Shown: positions 9,984-20,633, counted from the stretch's first letter. The stretch: 64,000 nucleotides of DNA from Bedellia somnulentella (GCA_963576735.1 OY755173.1:17702873-17766872), one strand, 5' to 3'. Notes: generated from the sequence alone by a model not told the origin. Made by a program: numbers and translations.

Positions 9984-12900
9984 ACTGGTGAACTCCGGGT
10001 ACTAAATAACCTTACCTAGTCAAGCGGGGCTCTGGCTAGGCGGACAATATATTTCCCTTGCTTTTCGTGGGGCCAAAATGTGTTCATCTACAAATAAACA
10101 CGGAGGCGGCGATGTAGCTCGCCACTCATCACGCCGTGGTTCCTCACGGGGCGAAAAGTGGGCTAAAGAGACCCGCTCTGGTACGATGAATGTGTGTGGA
10201 GGGATGCATGAAAAATTAGATGAAGTATGTTTGATTATGGAAGAAAGAAAACTAGATTTTCTGTGTGTGAATGAAACGAAGCGCAAGGAAAAAGAGGTTT
10301 GATAACTTGGTCCATTTACAGCTATCTGGTCGGGAGTTGCCGAGAGTGACAGAGCTTGCCAAGGCGTGGGACTTCTGATATCTGAAAGGATGGCTAAGTG
10401 CATGAAAGATTATGCGTGTGTGAGTCCAAGGCTCCTATGGATAAAGGTGAAGGTAGGGCTTGTCCGGATGCGCATAATTTGCGTGTATGCTCCGGACATG
10501 TCCAGATCACTATCCGAGAGGGAGGAGTTTTGGAATCTGTTAGACGATGTTGCGAATGGGTGTGATGAAAATGAGAAAATTGTTATGTTAGGAGATTTTA
10601 ATGGTTGGGTTGGTGTGTCACGCAATGGTTGTGAAAGAGTTTTAGGAAAGTTTGGTGATAAAAGAGTGAACGAGAATGGTGAGAAAGTGATTGATGTATG
10701 TTTGGAGAGGAATCTTTGTGTTACGAACACGTTGTTTGAACACAAAGATCTGAAAGAAGATATGTATACTAGACAGAGTAAAAGCGAGAGAAGTATGATA
10801 GATTTTGTGATAGTGGATGAAAGGCTAAGAGCAAAGGTTGTTGACACCAGAGTCCATAGGGGCATTAACGTTGGCACAGACCACTTTCTCGTGATATCAC
10901 GATTGAGGGGACTGTGCACGCGTTGGCGTCACAGGGCCAAAGTGTCGACAACTGAATTTGCTAGAATAAAAGTGGAGAAATTGGAAGAGGATGAAAATAT
11001 TAGAGATGAATATATGAAGAAATTGGACGACAGGCTAAGTTGCGTGGAGATGAAGGATGATTTGGAAATAGAAGAAGTATGGGATGTGCTCAAATCGTCA
11101 ATGGTTGAATGTGCGACGGAAGTATGTGGATTGAGTAAAAGAACAAATAGACCACCAAAAAGTTGGTGGGATAAAGATGTGAAAGAGGCAGTTGGAGATA
11201 AGAAGAAAGCTTGGTTAGATTTACTAGCGATTAAAGCTAGTAAACGAATGGATGCGAGAGTAACAGATGATGTAGTGAAGAATAGTGAAGATGAATATAA
11301 GAGAGTTAAGAATGAGGTTAAGAAGAAAATAGAAAAGAAAAAGCGTGATCTGATAGAATGGTGTGAGAGGAAACTCTCTGATAATTTCCGGAATAACCAA
11401 AAGTTGTTCTGGAAATATATCCGGAAAGAAAAGGGAGTTTCCCAAAACACGAGAGTGAATGTTGTGAGAGATGAACAGGGTGAATTGGCGACGAATGAAA
11501 GTAGCATAAGACGAGTATGGAAGAACTATTTTGAGGGACTCTTTGAAAAAGAGGATACATCCATTTCTTCGCCAATCGGCAGTAATGTTGATTGGAACGA
11601 CGTTATGGGTGACTTTAGTGACAGTGAGATCAGTATGGAAGAAATAATGAAAGCAATGAAAAGTATGAAACTAGGGAAAGCGGCAGGGTATGACAGGATA
11701 AACACTGAAATGCTGAGGGCTGGTAAAGGGTTGGTGGCTTCTTGGTTGTACTTCCTTTTCCAAAAATGCTGGTCGAGTGGCAAAGTTCCACGAGACTGGT
11801 GCAAGGCGGTGATTGTGCCTCAATATAAAGGAAAGGGGTCACACCAAGAGGCTAAAAACTACCGCGGCATCAGCTTACTCAGCATTGTTGGTAAATTGTA
11901 TGCTAAGGTACTGATTGAAAGAGTGATGAATGAAACTGATCAGAAAATATGGGATGTGCAAGCGGGATTTAGGAAAGGAATGGGATGTATGGATCAAATC
12001 TTCTCTCTAAGGAGCATCACCGAAAAGTTCTTAGCTAAGAACCAAAAGGTGTATTGCTCCTTCATTGATTTAGAGAAGGCGTATGATAGGGAGGTGTTAT
12101 CCAAGTTCGGCTTGGGGAGCCAACTTATACGTGCACTGGTATCACTCTATGAGGATTCTAGTGCATGTGTAAGAATAAACGGGGAAAACACAGACTGGTT
12201 CGGTATCTCTAGGGGTGTCCGACAGGGATGTGTAGCTTCTCCGTGGCTCTTCAACTTGTTCATGAATGACTGTCTGATAGAGTTGCGTGAAAGTGATTAT
12301 GGATTGAGAATGGGTGGATTCATCATTAAATGCCTCTTATATGTCGACGATCAAGTGCTACTTGCATCATCGGTGGAAGAGCTGCAAGAGATGATGAATA
12401 TTACATGTGCGTCTTTTGCAAAAAAGGGAATGAGGGTGAATGTGGATAAAACAAAAACTATGATTTTTGAGAGAGAGGTGAATATGACCGAATGCGTGAT
12501 TGAGATTAATGGTAAGAAAGTGGAACAATTGAAAGAGTTTGTATATTTGGGAAGTTTGTTTACTAGGGATGGAAAGTGTGATGAAGATATCGAGAGAAGA
12601 GTGAAAAAGGGTAATGCGGTAAATGGAGCACTGGATAGTCTAATGTCTAGTCAGTCGGTGTCTGAAAAGGCCCGAATGGCTGTGCATGATGCTGTCCTGG
12701 TTCCTACGCTTATGTATGGCAGTGAATGTTGGGTGTGGCAGAAGAAGCATGAAAGTAGAGTGAATGCAGTAGAAATGAGATCCCTCAGAAAAGTGTGTAA
12801 TGTAAGGTTATGTGATAGTGTGAGGAATGATGTGATTCGTGAAAGGTGTGGTGTAAAAGATGATATTGTAAGAAAGATAGAAAAAGGAATGTTGAGAGGG

Positions 12901-13187
12901 TTTGGGCACATAGAGAGGATGGATGACAGTAAATTGGTGAAAGAGATATATAGAGCCAATGTGGAAGGTAATGTTAGTAGAGGACGACCTCGGAGGACAC
13001 ATTTGGATCAAATAGAAAATGTGCTCAAAAAGGCAGGTGTCCGCAGTATGAAGAATAAAAGAGCATGTATGAAAAGATTGATGGATGTAAATGAAGCCAG
13101 AGAGGTTTGCCAGGATCGTACAAGGTGGCGATCGATAGTCTCTGCCTACCCCAATGGGAACTAACGGCGTGAGAATATGTATGTATG
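9984..13187 (+). mobile_element. LINE-A, RTE-like non-LTR retrotransposon, near full length
   Basis: Inserted in the mariner 5' region and flanked by the exact 12-bp target duplication TATTTTTTACGA at 9972-9983 and 13188-13199. It encodes endonuclease plus reverse transcriptase in a single frame and ends in CCCCAATGGG, CGGCGTGAG and (TATG)n. Its 3' terminal layout is shared with SINE-A and SINE-B. About ten 5'-truncated relatives lie elsewhere in the window. Confidence 0.92.
10078..13164 (+). pseudogene. LINE-A endonuclease/reverse transcriptase ORF, damaged
   Basis: One frame from ATG 10078 to TAA 13164 (about 1,028 codons), broken by adjacent TGA TAA at 10300-10305. The N-terminal third is an apurinic-type endonuclease: FLCVNETKRK near 10254, GDFNGW near 10590 and GTDHFLV near 10873. 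The reverse transcriptase follows, with VIVPQYKGKG, NYRGISLLS, QAGFRKG, FIDLEKAYD, GVRQGCVASPWLFNL and the catalytic box at 12340-12351. The C-terminus SRGRPRRTHLDQIE...QDRTRWRSIV is RTE-like. Lesions: the double stop; an apparent in-frame deletion right after AYDR (about 12090), where relatives have several more residues before VLSKFG; and YVDD in place of the usual (F/Y)ADD. As it stands this copy could not make full-length protein. Confidence 0.88.
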
Positions 13188-13230
13188 TATTTTTTACGAG
13201 CTATTTTAAATTGTCGTGTCTTACTGAAAA

Positions 13231-14277
13231 ATGAATCTGAGCCGGGAACATTTTCGCGCTATGATTTTTTACGATTTCAAATGTCGCTAAAAACCAGACG
13301 AATCATACGATAGACTTCAAATGGCGTTTATGGATGAAGGGCCTTCCAAGGCAACCGTGTCTCGTTGGTGTAACGAATTCAAGCGTGGTCGATTAACTTT
13401 GCGGGATGAAGAAAGAAGTGGTCGCCCTCTAACGGCTGTTACGGATGAAAACGTGGTGGAAGTGAAAAATTTAATTCATGACAATAGGCGAACGTATCTA
13501 GAGATTCAACACATTATGCAGATTGGATCGGGAAGCGTTCATGAGATTTTACACGAACATCTTCACGTGTGGAGGATAGTTTCACGCTAGATGCCACACA
13601 ACCACACCGAGGTACAGAAACAGACCCGGGTGGAATGGTGTCGTGATATGATTAATAAATTTGATGCTGGCTCGTCTCGGCGTGTTTACGACATCGTTAC
13701 AGGTGATGAGTCCTGGATTTATCAATACGATCCAGAAACGAAGCGCCAGTCGACGGTTTGGGTATTTCAAAACGAAGCGACCCCTACCAAAGTGAAGAGA
13801 TCTAGGAGCGGTGGGAAGATTTTGATCGCAAGTTTTTTCAATATGACTGACTATTTGGTGTCAATTCCTTTACAAGACCAAAGAAGTATTAACGCAGACT
13901 GGTATACTACTAAATGCTTGCCAGTAGTTTTCTCAGTTGTGAGCAACAATCGACCAAACACAGGGCTCCGCGGGCTACTGCTTCACCACGACAACGCGCC
14001 CGCTCACACCGCGCTCAAAACGACGGACTTCCTGAACAGCACGCCGGTCAAACTCTTGGGTCACCCTCCTTACAGCCCTGACTGTGACTTCTTTTTATTC
14101 CCTAAAATAAAAAATCAACTCAAAAGGATACAATTTTCATCGACGGAAGATGCGCTGTCAGCGTTTCAGCGGGCTGTAAATGAGGTGTCTGCGGCGGACT
14201 GGAAAAAGTTCGAAAACTGGTTTAGACGTATGAAACTTTGTATAGATGCTGGTGGAGAGTACTTTGAAAAGATTTAA
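13231..14277 (+). pseudogene. Mariner transposase, inactivated
   Basis: ATG at 13231 and stop at 14275-14277, 348 codons including two in-frame stops: TAA 13288-13290 and TAG 13588-13590, the latter where mariners usually have Trp before a PH(N/E).T motif. It cuts and pastes DNA at TA. The N-terminal helix-turn-helix part includes PSKATVSRWCNEFKRGR. The catalytic domain shows VTGDESWIY (first Asp), HHDNAPAHTA (second Asp) and YSPDCDFFLFP. In the last motif the usual three residues between SPD and CDFF are absent, so the spacing to the third Asp is 31 instead of mariner's 34. The lesion looks like a 9-bp deletion. The two stops and the altered spacing make this copy dead. The long LINE insertion upstream is a separate event. 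Confidence 0.9.
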
Positions 14278-14343
14278 TAAAAACATTTTTACCCATAGAA
14301 CATTTTTTTTTATTTTCGCAAAATTTTCTGAGTGTCCCACGTA

Positions 14344-14990
14344 TATTCGATATTTGTTTCTTTTTTCTAGTGAAATGATTTTACAAACGGCGAATACATG
14401 ACGTTGTTATTCAAAATTTAATTTAATATTTATCTTTCGTTTTACAAAACCTTATGAAAGCAAAGCTAAGTGAAGTCATAATTTTGCTTAACTGCAATAA
14501 AACTTTATAGGTCGATTACAAAGGAAATAGTTTAAAAAAATGCTATTTTATTCTCCAAACAGTTGACGTTCTGAAGTTGTGATTTAATGAAAAAAATCCT
14601 ACACCTACCTTCTCTTATCAACATCGTTTTAATAACAGCTCTACTAATTTAAATCTTGAATAATGCGTAAAACATAGTAATTAGCCCGTAAGTGATAACA
14701 AACGAAGCACAAACTTTGGATCCATCCAGTACAACATTTTGAGAGGCGTGAAAAGCCATGAATTAGCTGAAAATATCATCGTACAGGTATGGAATTTTAA
14801 ACCGTTATTTTGAACACCTGATATATAATCACCAAATTCAAAATTTGAAGAAGAACTTTATATTATTGATAACAAGATACCCGGCAAGTCTTTACATATT
14901 TACAAATTATGACAGGCAATGCAGAATGACAACCTATGACATTTGACGTATGAATGAATTGAACGAAAAATAAATATTGACAGTAAGTTT
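14344..14990. other. No recognisable feature
   Basis: About 650 bp AT-rich. It may include the 5' untranslated part of LINE-B at its right edge. I could not place the LINE's 5' end. Confidence 0.4.
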
Positions 14991-15110
14991 GCTGATTTAC
15001 GTTCCAATTTGCGTTGTTCAAAAGTTTTGTGATACCATATTAAAACGTGTGTGACCAGTAGTAATAATCATAAATATTATAATTATATAGATTCTTGCAT
15101 ATACTTAAAA

Positions 15111-16343
15111 ATGAAGTGTTTTGTGTGCTGTGCCACCGGAAATAAGGAAGATATATTGAAATGTATGATATGCAAACAGGGGTATCATTATCAATGTCTA
15201 AACTTAACGACCGCGAAATATATGGGAAGCATTTATTTAACGAGGGATAAATGGATGTGTATGAAATGTGAAAAAGATGATTTTCAAGACTGTGATAACA
15301 TAACATTGAGAAAAAGAGATAATATAACCAGAAATAACTCGTGTGGCAATTTATCGTCTTTATTAAACCAAAATGATTCGCACCGTTTTAACTCCACCAT
15401 GCTAAGTGAAGCAGAGGCGCACAGTCTGCCAAACCTTTGCTCGTCGCACATTGCGGAAATAGAAGAGTTGAAGAATGAAATAGTAGAATTAAAATTGAAA
15501 TTGAATAGCGCTGATTTACAAATTGATGAGTTGCTGGGAGAAAATACAATATTGAAAGACAATCTTAGGGCAATAAATAAAAAGTGTGAAACATACAAAC
15601 AGCTTTTAAACTCTGAATCTCATTTTACGACTCCAAAGAGAACCTCAAAATTGACTCCAAATAATCATGGTTCATCAAATATACTCAAAAGCCGCTTAAC
15701 ATTTGCTGAGAATTCGACGCCACACACTAAACCGCCATGCGAACCTATAATCGAGAAGCAAATCAATGATGAAGTCGTCACCAAGATAATGAAAAACGCG
15801 ACACCAAAAAAGAAGATCTGTGTGATAAGCAATAATAATTCAAATAAAGTAATAGACGCTATCGAAGAAAACTTTACGGATAACTATAATTTTATCCATT
15901 ACTGTATTCCTGGGGGAGGTATTGAACAGCTGTTGAATCAACTAACTAAAAAATTAGAGGATTACGATCACAACGATTTTTGCATTATGTTGATAGGTGA
16001 AGCCGACTTTAAAGAAACAAAAAACTATCATGAAGTTATTGCTGACATAAGGAATGTAATAAAATTAATTAAACATACTAATGTAATTTTATGCTTGCCA
16101 ATATACAAGTTAGGATCAAATAATAGTTTATATAATTCAAGAGTAGAGTTATTCAATAATTTATTATATCAAGATGTGAATATAGGAGAATATGCGTTTA
16201 CTTTTGACTGCAATAGTGTTTTACGCTATGATTACACTATGTATAATATGAAAAATTGTAAAATTAATAATAATGGTATAAATTCTATTTTCAAGGCGGT
16301 TAAAACTTTTAGCAAGCTAATTATAGATACTTTTTTTTTATAA
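15111..16343 (+). CDS. LINE-B ORF1 protein: PHD-type zinc finger, coiled coil, C-terminal esterase-like region
   Basis: 410 codons from the first ATG (15111) to TAA. Residues 3-53 form a full C4HC3 PHD pattern: Cys3, Cys6, Cys18, Cys21, His26, Cys29, Cys50, Cys53, with Trp48 two residues before the last Cys pair. Residues about 113-165 are a leucine-rich heptad coiled coil (IEELKNEIVELKLKLNSADL and onward), probably for multimerisation. Residues about 235-405 hold a globular domain with an early ICVISNNNS strand, IPGGGIEQL, and late acidic and aromatic residues. CR1-type ORF1 proteins often carry an SGNH esterase here, but the usual GDS/DxxH residues are not obvious, so that reading is tentative. 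Such proteins bind the element's RNA. The frame is intact, unlike ORF2, and it ends inside the open start of ORF2. Confidence 0.78.
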   Translation: MKCFVCCATGNKEDILKCMICKQGYHYQCLNLTTAKYMGSIYLTRDKWMCMKCEKDDFQDCDNITLRKRDNITRNNSCGNLSSLLNQNDSHRFNSTMLSEAEAHSLPNLCSSHIAEIEELKNEIVELKLKLNSADLQIDELLGENTILKDNLRAINKKCETYKQLLNSESHFTTPKRTSKLTPNNHGSSNILKSRLTFAENSTPHTKPPCEPIIEKQINDEVVTKIMKNATPKKKICVISNNNSNKVIDAIEENFTDNYNFIHYCIPGGGIEQLLNQLTKKLEDYDHNDFCIMLIGEADFKETKNYHEVIADIRNVIKLIKHTNVILCLPIYKLGSNNSLYNSRVELFNNLLYQDVNIGEYAFTFDCNSVLRYDYTMYNMKNCKINNNGINSIFKAVKTFSKLIIDTFFL

Positions 16344-16345
16344 CT

Positions 16346-19331
16346 ACTCAGAATGTCGATATAAACTTAGACAGCAACCAGATTAACTGCTGTAACGACT
16401 GCTGTAAAGATTGTTGTAACACTAAATTAAAAAATAAACTTAATATTTTTTATCAGAATGTTTGTGGTCTAAATAGTAAAAAATATGAATTAGAAGTTTA
16501 TTTTAATGAACAAGATACTAAACCAATTTATTTATGTTTCTGCGAACACTTTTTAAATGAGTCTAGCTTGAAAGTTTTCCAATTTAGTGAATATGTAACG
16601 GCAGCTTGTAATTTTAGAGTAAATAAAAGCAGAGGCGGTAGTGGTATATTCGTCCTAAAAGACCGTGTATATGAAAAACTTGAAATATGTGACAAATTTT
16701 ATAAATCTGATAGTTTTGAAATTTCTGGTATCAAAGACATAAGTAGTAACATATACTTGCTATGCCTGTATCGCACTCCAAACCCTAAAAATTGTGAAGA
16801 ATTCTTATTAAAGTTTGAAGGACTCTTAGCGCATTTTTTTAACAGGAACGTTATAATAACTGGTGACTTTAATATAGATCTATTAGACACTAAACCTCAA
16901 AAGCAATCTTTCTTATCTGTTTGTGAAAGTTACAATTTTAGGCCACTCTTCAACTGCATTACTTTTGTGAGAAATGAATCGAGTTCATGTATAGATAATA
17001 TGATAACGAATATAAACAGTAGCTCAATAATTAATTATGAATGCGATCACAATAACTTGGCTGATGGGCATGCTGGTCTTTTTTGCGAAATTGACGTTAA
17101 AGTATATAACAGATCTAAACCGTCTTATTTATACATACATTGTAGATCTTTTACGACAAAGAATAGGGAAAACTTTAGAAAAGATATACAAGAAATAGCA
17201 TGGGACGATTTTGGGATAAATGGATTCCTAAATAAATTTAAAAGCACCTTTGAAACAAATTTTAAAGTTAAGCGAATTAAAATAAACAAATCAACTCATA
17301 ATAAATTAAAATGGATTAGTAGAGGGGTAAAAGTCTCTAGTCAAATGAAAAGGTTCCTGTTTTCAGCTACACCCAATATAACATTATCAATGAAAAATTA
17401 CAGATTGAAATATTTAAGAATTTATAAAAAAGTACTGAGACAGTTGAAGAAACAAGCGATTCAGAAAGATATTAGATTGGCTGTTTCTAACACTACCAGA
17501 GAAGTATGGAAGGTTGTCAATGGTCTCAGAAATACAGATAAGGTGAGGGAAAATATTACATTGGAGAGTAAAGGATTGGTAATAAATGATCCTAAAAAGG
17601 TAATACAATTGTTAGCCAATACTTTCAAACCCGATAGCAAAATTTCAAATATAGAACCTGCATTGAATGCTCTTGAAATACTAAAAGAATCTTGTAAAAA
17701 GCCTGTTGAGAATAAATTATTGTTTAGTGAAATACGTCCCAAAGAAGTTTTTGATATTCTCAATAAAATAAAAGCCAAAAAGTCTACTGGCTATGACGAT
17801 TTGCCTATTTCATTATTAAAAGATAATAAAGATTTGCTCGCCTTGCCATTATCTAATTTATTCAACAAATGCGAAGAGGAAGGATTTTTTCCGGAGCAGT
17901 TGAAAATCGCGAAAGTAATACCCATATTTAAAAAAGGATCAAAAAAAGATCCCAACAACTATAGACCAATTTCTCTACTACCAGTACTGTCAAAAATCTT
18001 TGAAAGAATTATTAAATCTGTTAATTTTGTTATCTGTCAGATGTGAAAGAAGGCTTTCACATCTGACAGATAACAAAATTTTGAACGAGCGGCAGTTCGG
18101 ATATCGTTGTGGTATGGGAACATCTGAAGCCATTACTACGATGGTGGAAGAAATAGTGACAAATTTAAATTCAAAAAGACGCGTAATTAGTTTATTCATA
18201 GATTTGACTTCCGCTTTTGACTTAGTTGATCATGAGATTGCTCTGTTGAAACTGGAATTTTACGGCATAACAGGCAATGTATTAGAACTCTTTAAAAGTT
18301 ATTTGAATAATAGGTATCAATATGTAGAACTTAAAAATAATAATAATAATGAGCTAGTGACATATAAATCTAAATTAATGAAATTAAATCGGGGCGTTCC
18401 CCAGGGATCAATTCTAGGACCAATATTATTTATTATTTATATTAATGACATTTTCCAATATATGACGGATAGAATTAATGACGTAAGTATAGTTACATAT
18501 GCGGATGATACCAATGCCATTGTACAAGGAAAAAATATAGGAGATGTAACCGACAAAACCAATAAAACTCTTGACCTATTTCACAAGTGGTTTAGTAGCA
18601 ACAATTTAAAAATAAATTCCTCGAAATCGTATGCAATGTTATTTCGACATACATCAAAAAACACAGAAAATGTAGATCTAACTATGTGTACTAACAAAAT
18701 TGCAGTTGTAAAGGACATTAAATTTTTAGGTGTAATGATAGACTGTTACCTAAATTGGAAGCCTGAATTGAGTTCTTTGGAAGCAAATCTAAACAGTGCA
18801 TGTTATGCGATTAGGAGTTTGAGAGATGTCCTTACTCGAGATCAATTAACCAGTGTATATTATAGTTTGGTAGAATCTAGGATTAGATATAGTGTGAAAT
18901 TTTGGGGTAATAGTTATTCTTATAATATAAAGAAGGCTCTTATATGCCAAAAACGGGCTATAAGAATAATAGTGAATATTCCTCCTTGGGAGTCTTGCAG
19001 GGAGCACTTTAAAATGCTCAAAATACTTACTGTTCCCAGTCTGTATGTTTTAGTTTTGCTAACTGATTTATTTAAAAACCTGAGCAAAATAGAATCAGAG
19101 GAGGAGAGCCATAAACGTCTCCAATCAAGACGAAAGGACTTAAAAGTCGATGTATGTACTCCAAGACTGGAAGTTGCAACCCATGTTGCCAGTCACCAGG
19201 CAGTAAAACTGTTTAATAAATTGCCGGTAGACATAAAAGCTATCACAGTTAAAAAAAATTTTAAAGTCGAATTAAAAGCGTTCCTTTTAAAAAAATGCTG
19301 CTATTCGGTAGACGAAATTTTTGCTGACTAA
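16346..19331 (+). pseudogene. LINE-B ORF2: endonuclease and reverse transcriptase, frameshifted
   Basis: The frame is already open when ORF1 ends, and recognisable endonuclease begins near 16439 (NIFYQNVCGLNSK). No in-frame ATG is visible before it, so initiation may depend on ORF1 translation. Endonuclease motifs: CEHFL near 16540, ITGDFNIDLL near 16858, and NNLADGHAGLF near 17053, where the usual SDH-type triad has an extra Gly. Reverse transcriptase: RPISLLP (near 17963), FGYRCG, FIDLTSAFD (18197), GVPQGSILGP (18394), YADD (18500), then a C-terminal KRAIRIIVN region. A palindrome at 18023-18080 adds about 31 bases, stops the first frame at 18046 and shifts the rest. Otherwise the catalytic residues are preserved, so the lesion may be fairly recent. 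Confidence 0.85.
18023..18080. repeat. Perfect palindrome in LINE-B ORF2
   Basis: Arms of 27 bp (18023-18049 and 18054-18080) around a 4-bp loop AAGG. The right arm is the normal coding sequence. The left arm is an inverted copy of it, within an extra block of about 31 bp (18020-18050) that changes the frame by +1. Confidence 0.95.
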
Positions 19332-19728
19332 CGATCGTAGTAATAAATTTTAATGTTTTTTTAAGATATCGTCGTGACTTTTCTACTTTATTGTGACATT
19401 TAATATTTTTACTTAATTTTTTTTGACATGATAATTATTAATATTTTGACATGTATTTAATTCATAAAATAATTTTGACTTAGCTATGATTTTTATTAAT
19501 GTTTAAATTTGTAAAATAACTGTATATTCTTTTTGTAATTTATTATTAATTTTAAGTAGTTTGTTATGCCTTTTTATAAATTCGACACAATGTATATTGT
19601 AATGAATGAATAATAAAAAAAAAAAAAAAAAAATGCCCGGAGCCGGTGAAGCGGCAAAAGAGATATGTAAATCTTATTTGAATGGTATTTAATATGGAAA
19701 AACGGCCACGTTGGTAATTAAAAGTATA

Positions 19729-19978
19729 CATACATACATACACATACTCACGGCTGTAAATCCCTTAACGGGGTAGCCAGAGCTTAGGAATGAGATATTC
19801 CTCAGCCACTTTTGGAAGTTGATTGGGGAAAAGATGGTAATAATAAATGTTTTTGGTGACGGGTCTCCAACCACATCGCCCAAAAATCACTTTAAAAGCC
19901 CCTATGCCCTTAGTTGCTTCTAACGATCACCCACGGGTAGAAATGGGGTAGTGTTATTCTAAGCCGACACTACACGGC
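19729..19978 (-). mobile_element. SINE-A copy, type II
   Basis: Complete. Flanked by AATTAAAAGTATA on the left (ending 19729) and again after the head (near 19986-19999), with about 8 extra bases between head and repeat. Confidence 0.88.
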
Positions 19979-20149
19979 AATTATTAAATTAAAAGTATAA
20001 AAATTAAAAAAACGATTATTTAAAAGAAACAACAGTAAATGCGGTGGTTAGTTTTTTTTAAATCGTTCGTCTTAGCACATAATAATTCATAATGATTATT
20101 GAATAAATTTTCTGCTAAAGACAAGAGCCCATTGGTGGAAAGATCTAAG

Positions 20150-20235
20150 AGTGAGTATGTGAACATGATGAAGAAAAAGGAAGCGAAAGAACATTGCTAG
20201 GATCGTACATAGTAGCTATCAATATTATTAGTCTT
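20150..20235 (+). mobile_element. Very degenerate LINE-A 3' fragment
   Basis: Order of words resembles LINE-A 13060-13145: GAGTATGTGAACATGATG, then GCTAGGATCGTACA and AGTAGCTATCAAT. Weak. Confidence 0.35.
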
Positions 20236-20361
20236 TCACATAACATAAAAGGTATATAAGTAAGTCATAATATTTTTTTAAAGCAAAAATTTTAATTTTC
20301 CATACTACAGCTCAACTGATTCCCTTTTAGGTAAAAAACCAAGTTTATATGCAACTTTTAC

Positions 20362-20588
20362 ATTACATATATATACTCACGGCTATAAATCCCTTAACGG
20401 GGTAGCCAGAGTATTCCACTTTTGGAAGTTGATTGGGGAAAAGATGGTAATAATAAATGTTTTTGGTGACGGGTCTCCAACCACATCGCCCAAAAATCAC
20501 TTAATAAGCCCCTGTACCCTTAGTCGCCTCTTACAATCACCCACGGGTAGAAATGGGGTAGTGTTATTCTAAGCCGACACTACACGGC
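20362..20588 (-). mobile_element. SINE-A copy, type II, small deletion
   Basis: Body lacks about 20 bp between CCAGAG and CCACTTTTGG. Flanked by TTTACATTACATATA on both sides (left from about 20358, right from about 20593). Confidence 0.88.
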
Positions 20589-20633
20589 TAGCCTTTACAT
20601 TACATATAGTTTATTCACATACGTCTTTTATCA

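Larger units (their letters stand above)
9842..14341 (+). mobile_element. Mariner transposon interrupted by LINE-A
   Basis: The inverted ends match: plus-strand CACTCAGAAAGTATTGCGAA at 9849 and, on the minus strand at the other end, CACTCAGAAAATTTTGCGAA. Both are preceded by TA (9840-9841 and 14342-14343), the mariner target. Subtracting the nested LINE and one copy of its 12-bp target leaves about 1,284 bp, the normal size for a mariner. The transposase lies at 13231-14277 on the plus strand. Confidence 0.9.
15000..19633 (+). mobile_element. LINE-B, CR1-like non-LTR retrotransposon, nearly full length
   Basis: Two consecutive overlapping frames (ORF1 15111-16343; ORF2 from before 16346 to 19331), then a 3' region with ATGAATGAATAATAAA and a poly-A run (19614-19633). 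ORF1 with a PHD finger, coiled coil and C-terminal domain, followed by endonuclease/RT ORF2, is the CR1-group layout. The 5' boundary is a guess and no target duplication was identified. Confidence 0.85.

Noticed and set aside
10410..11842. Several minus-strand frames over LINE-A
   Set aside because: Shadows of the LINE-A coding frame, low-complexity Ser/Phe-rich translations.
15040..15598. Minus-strand frames over LINE-B ORF1
   Set aside because: Shadows of ORF1.
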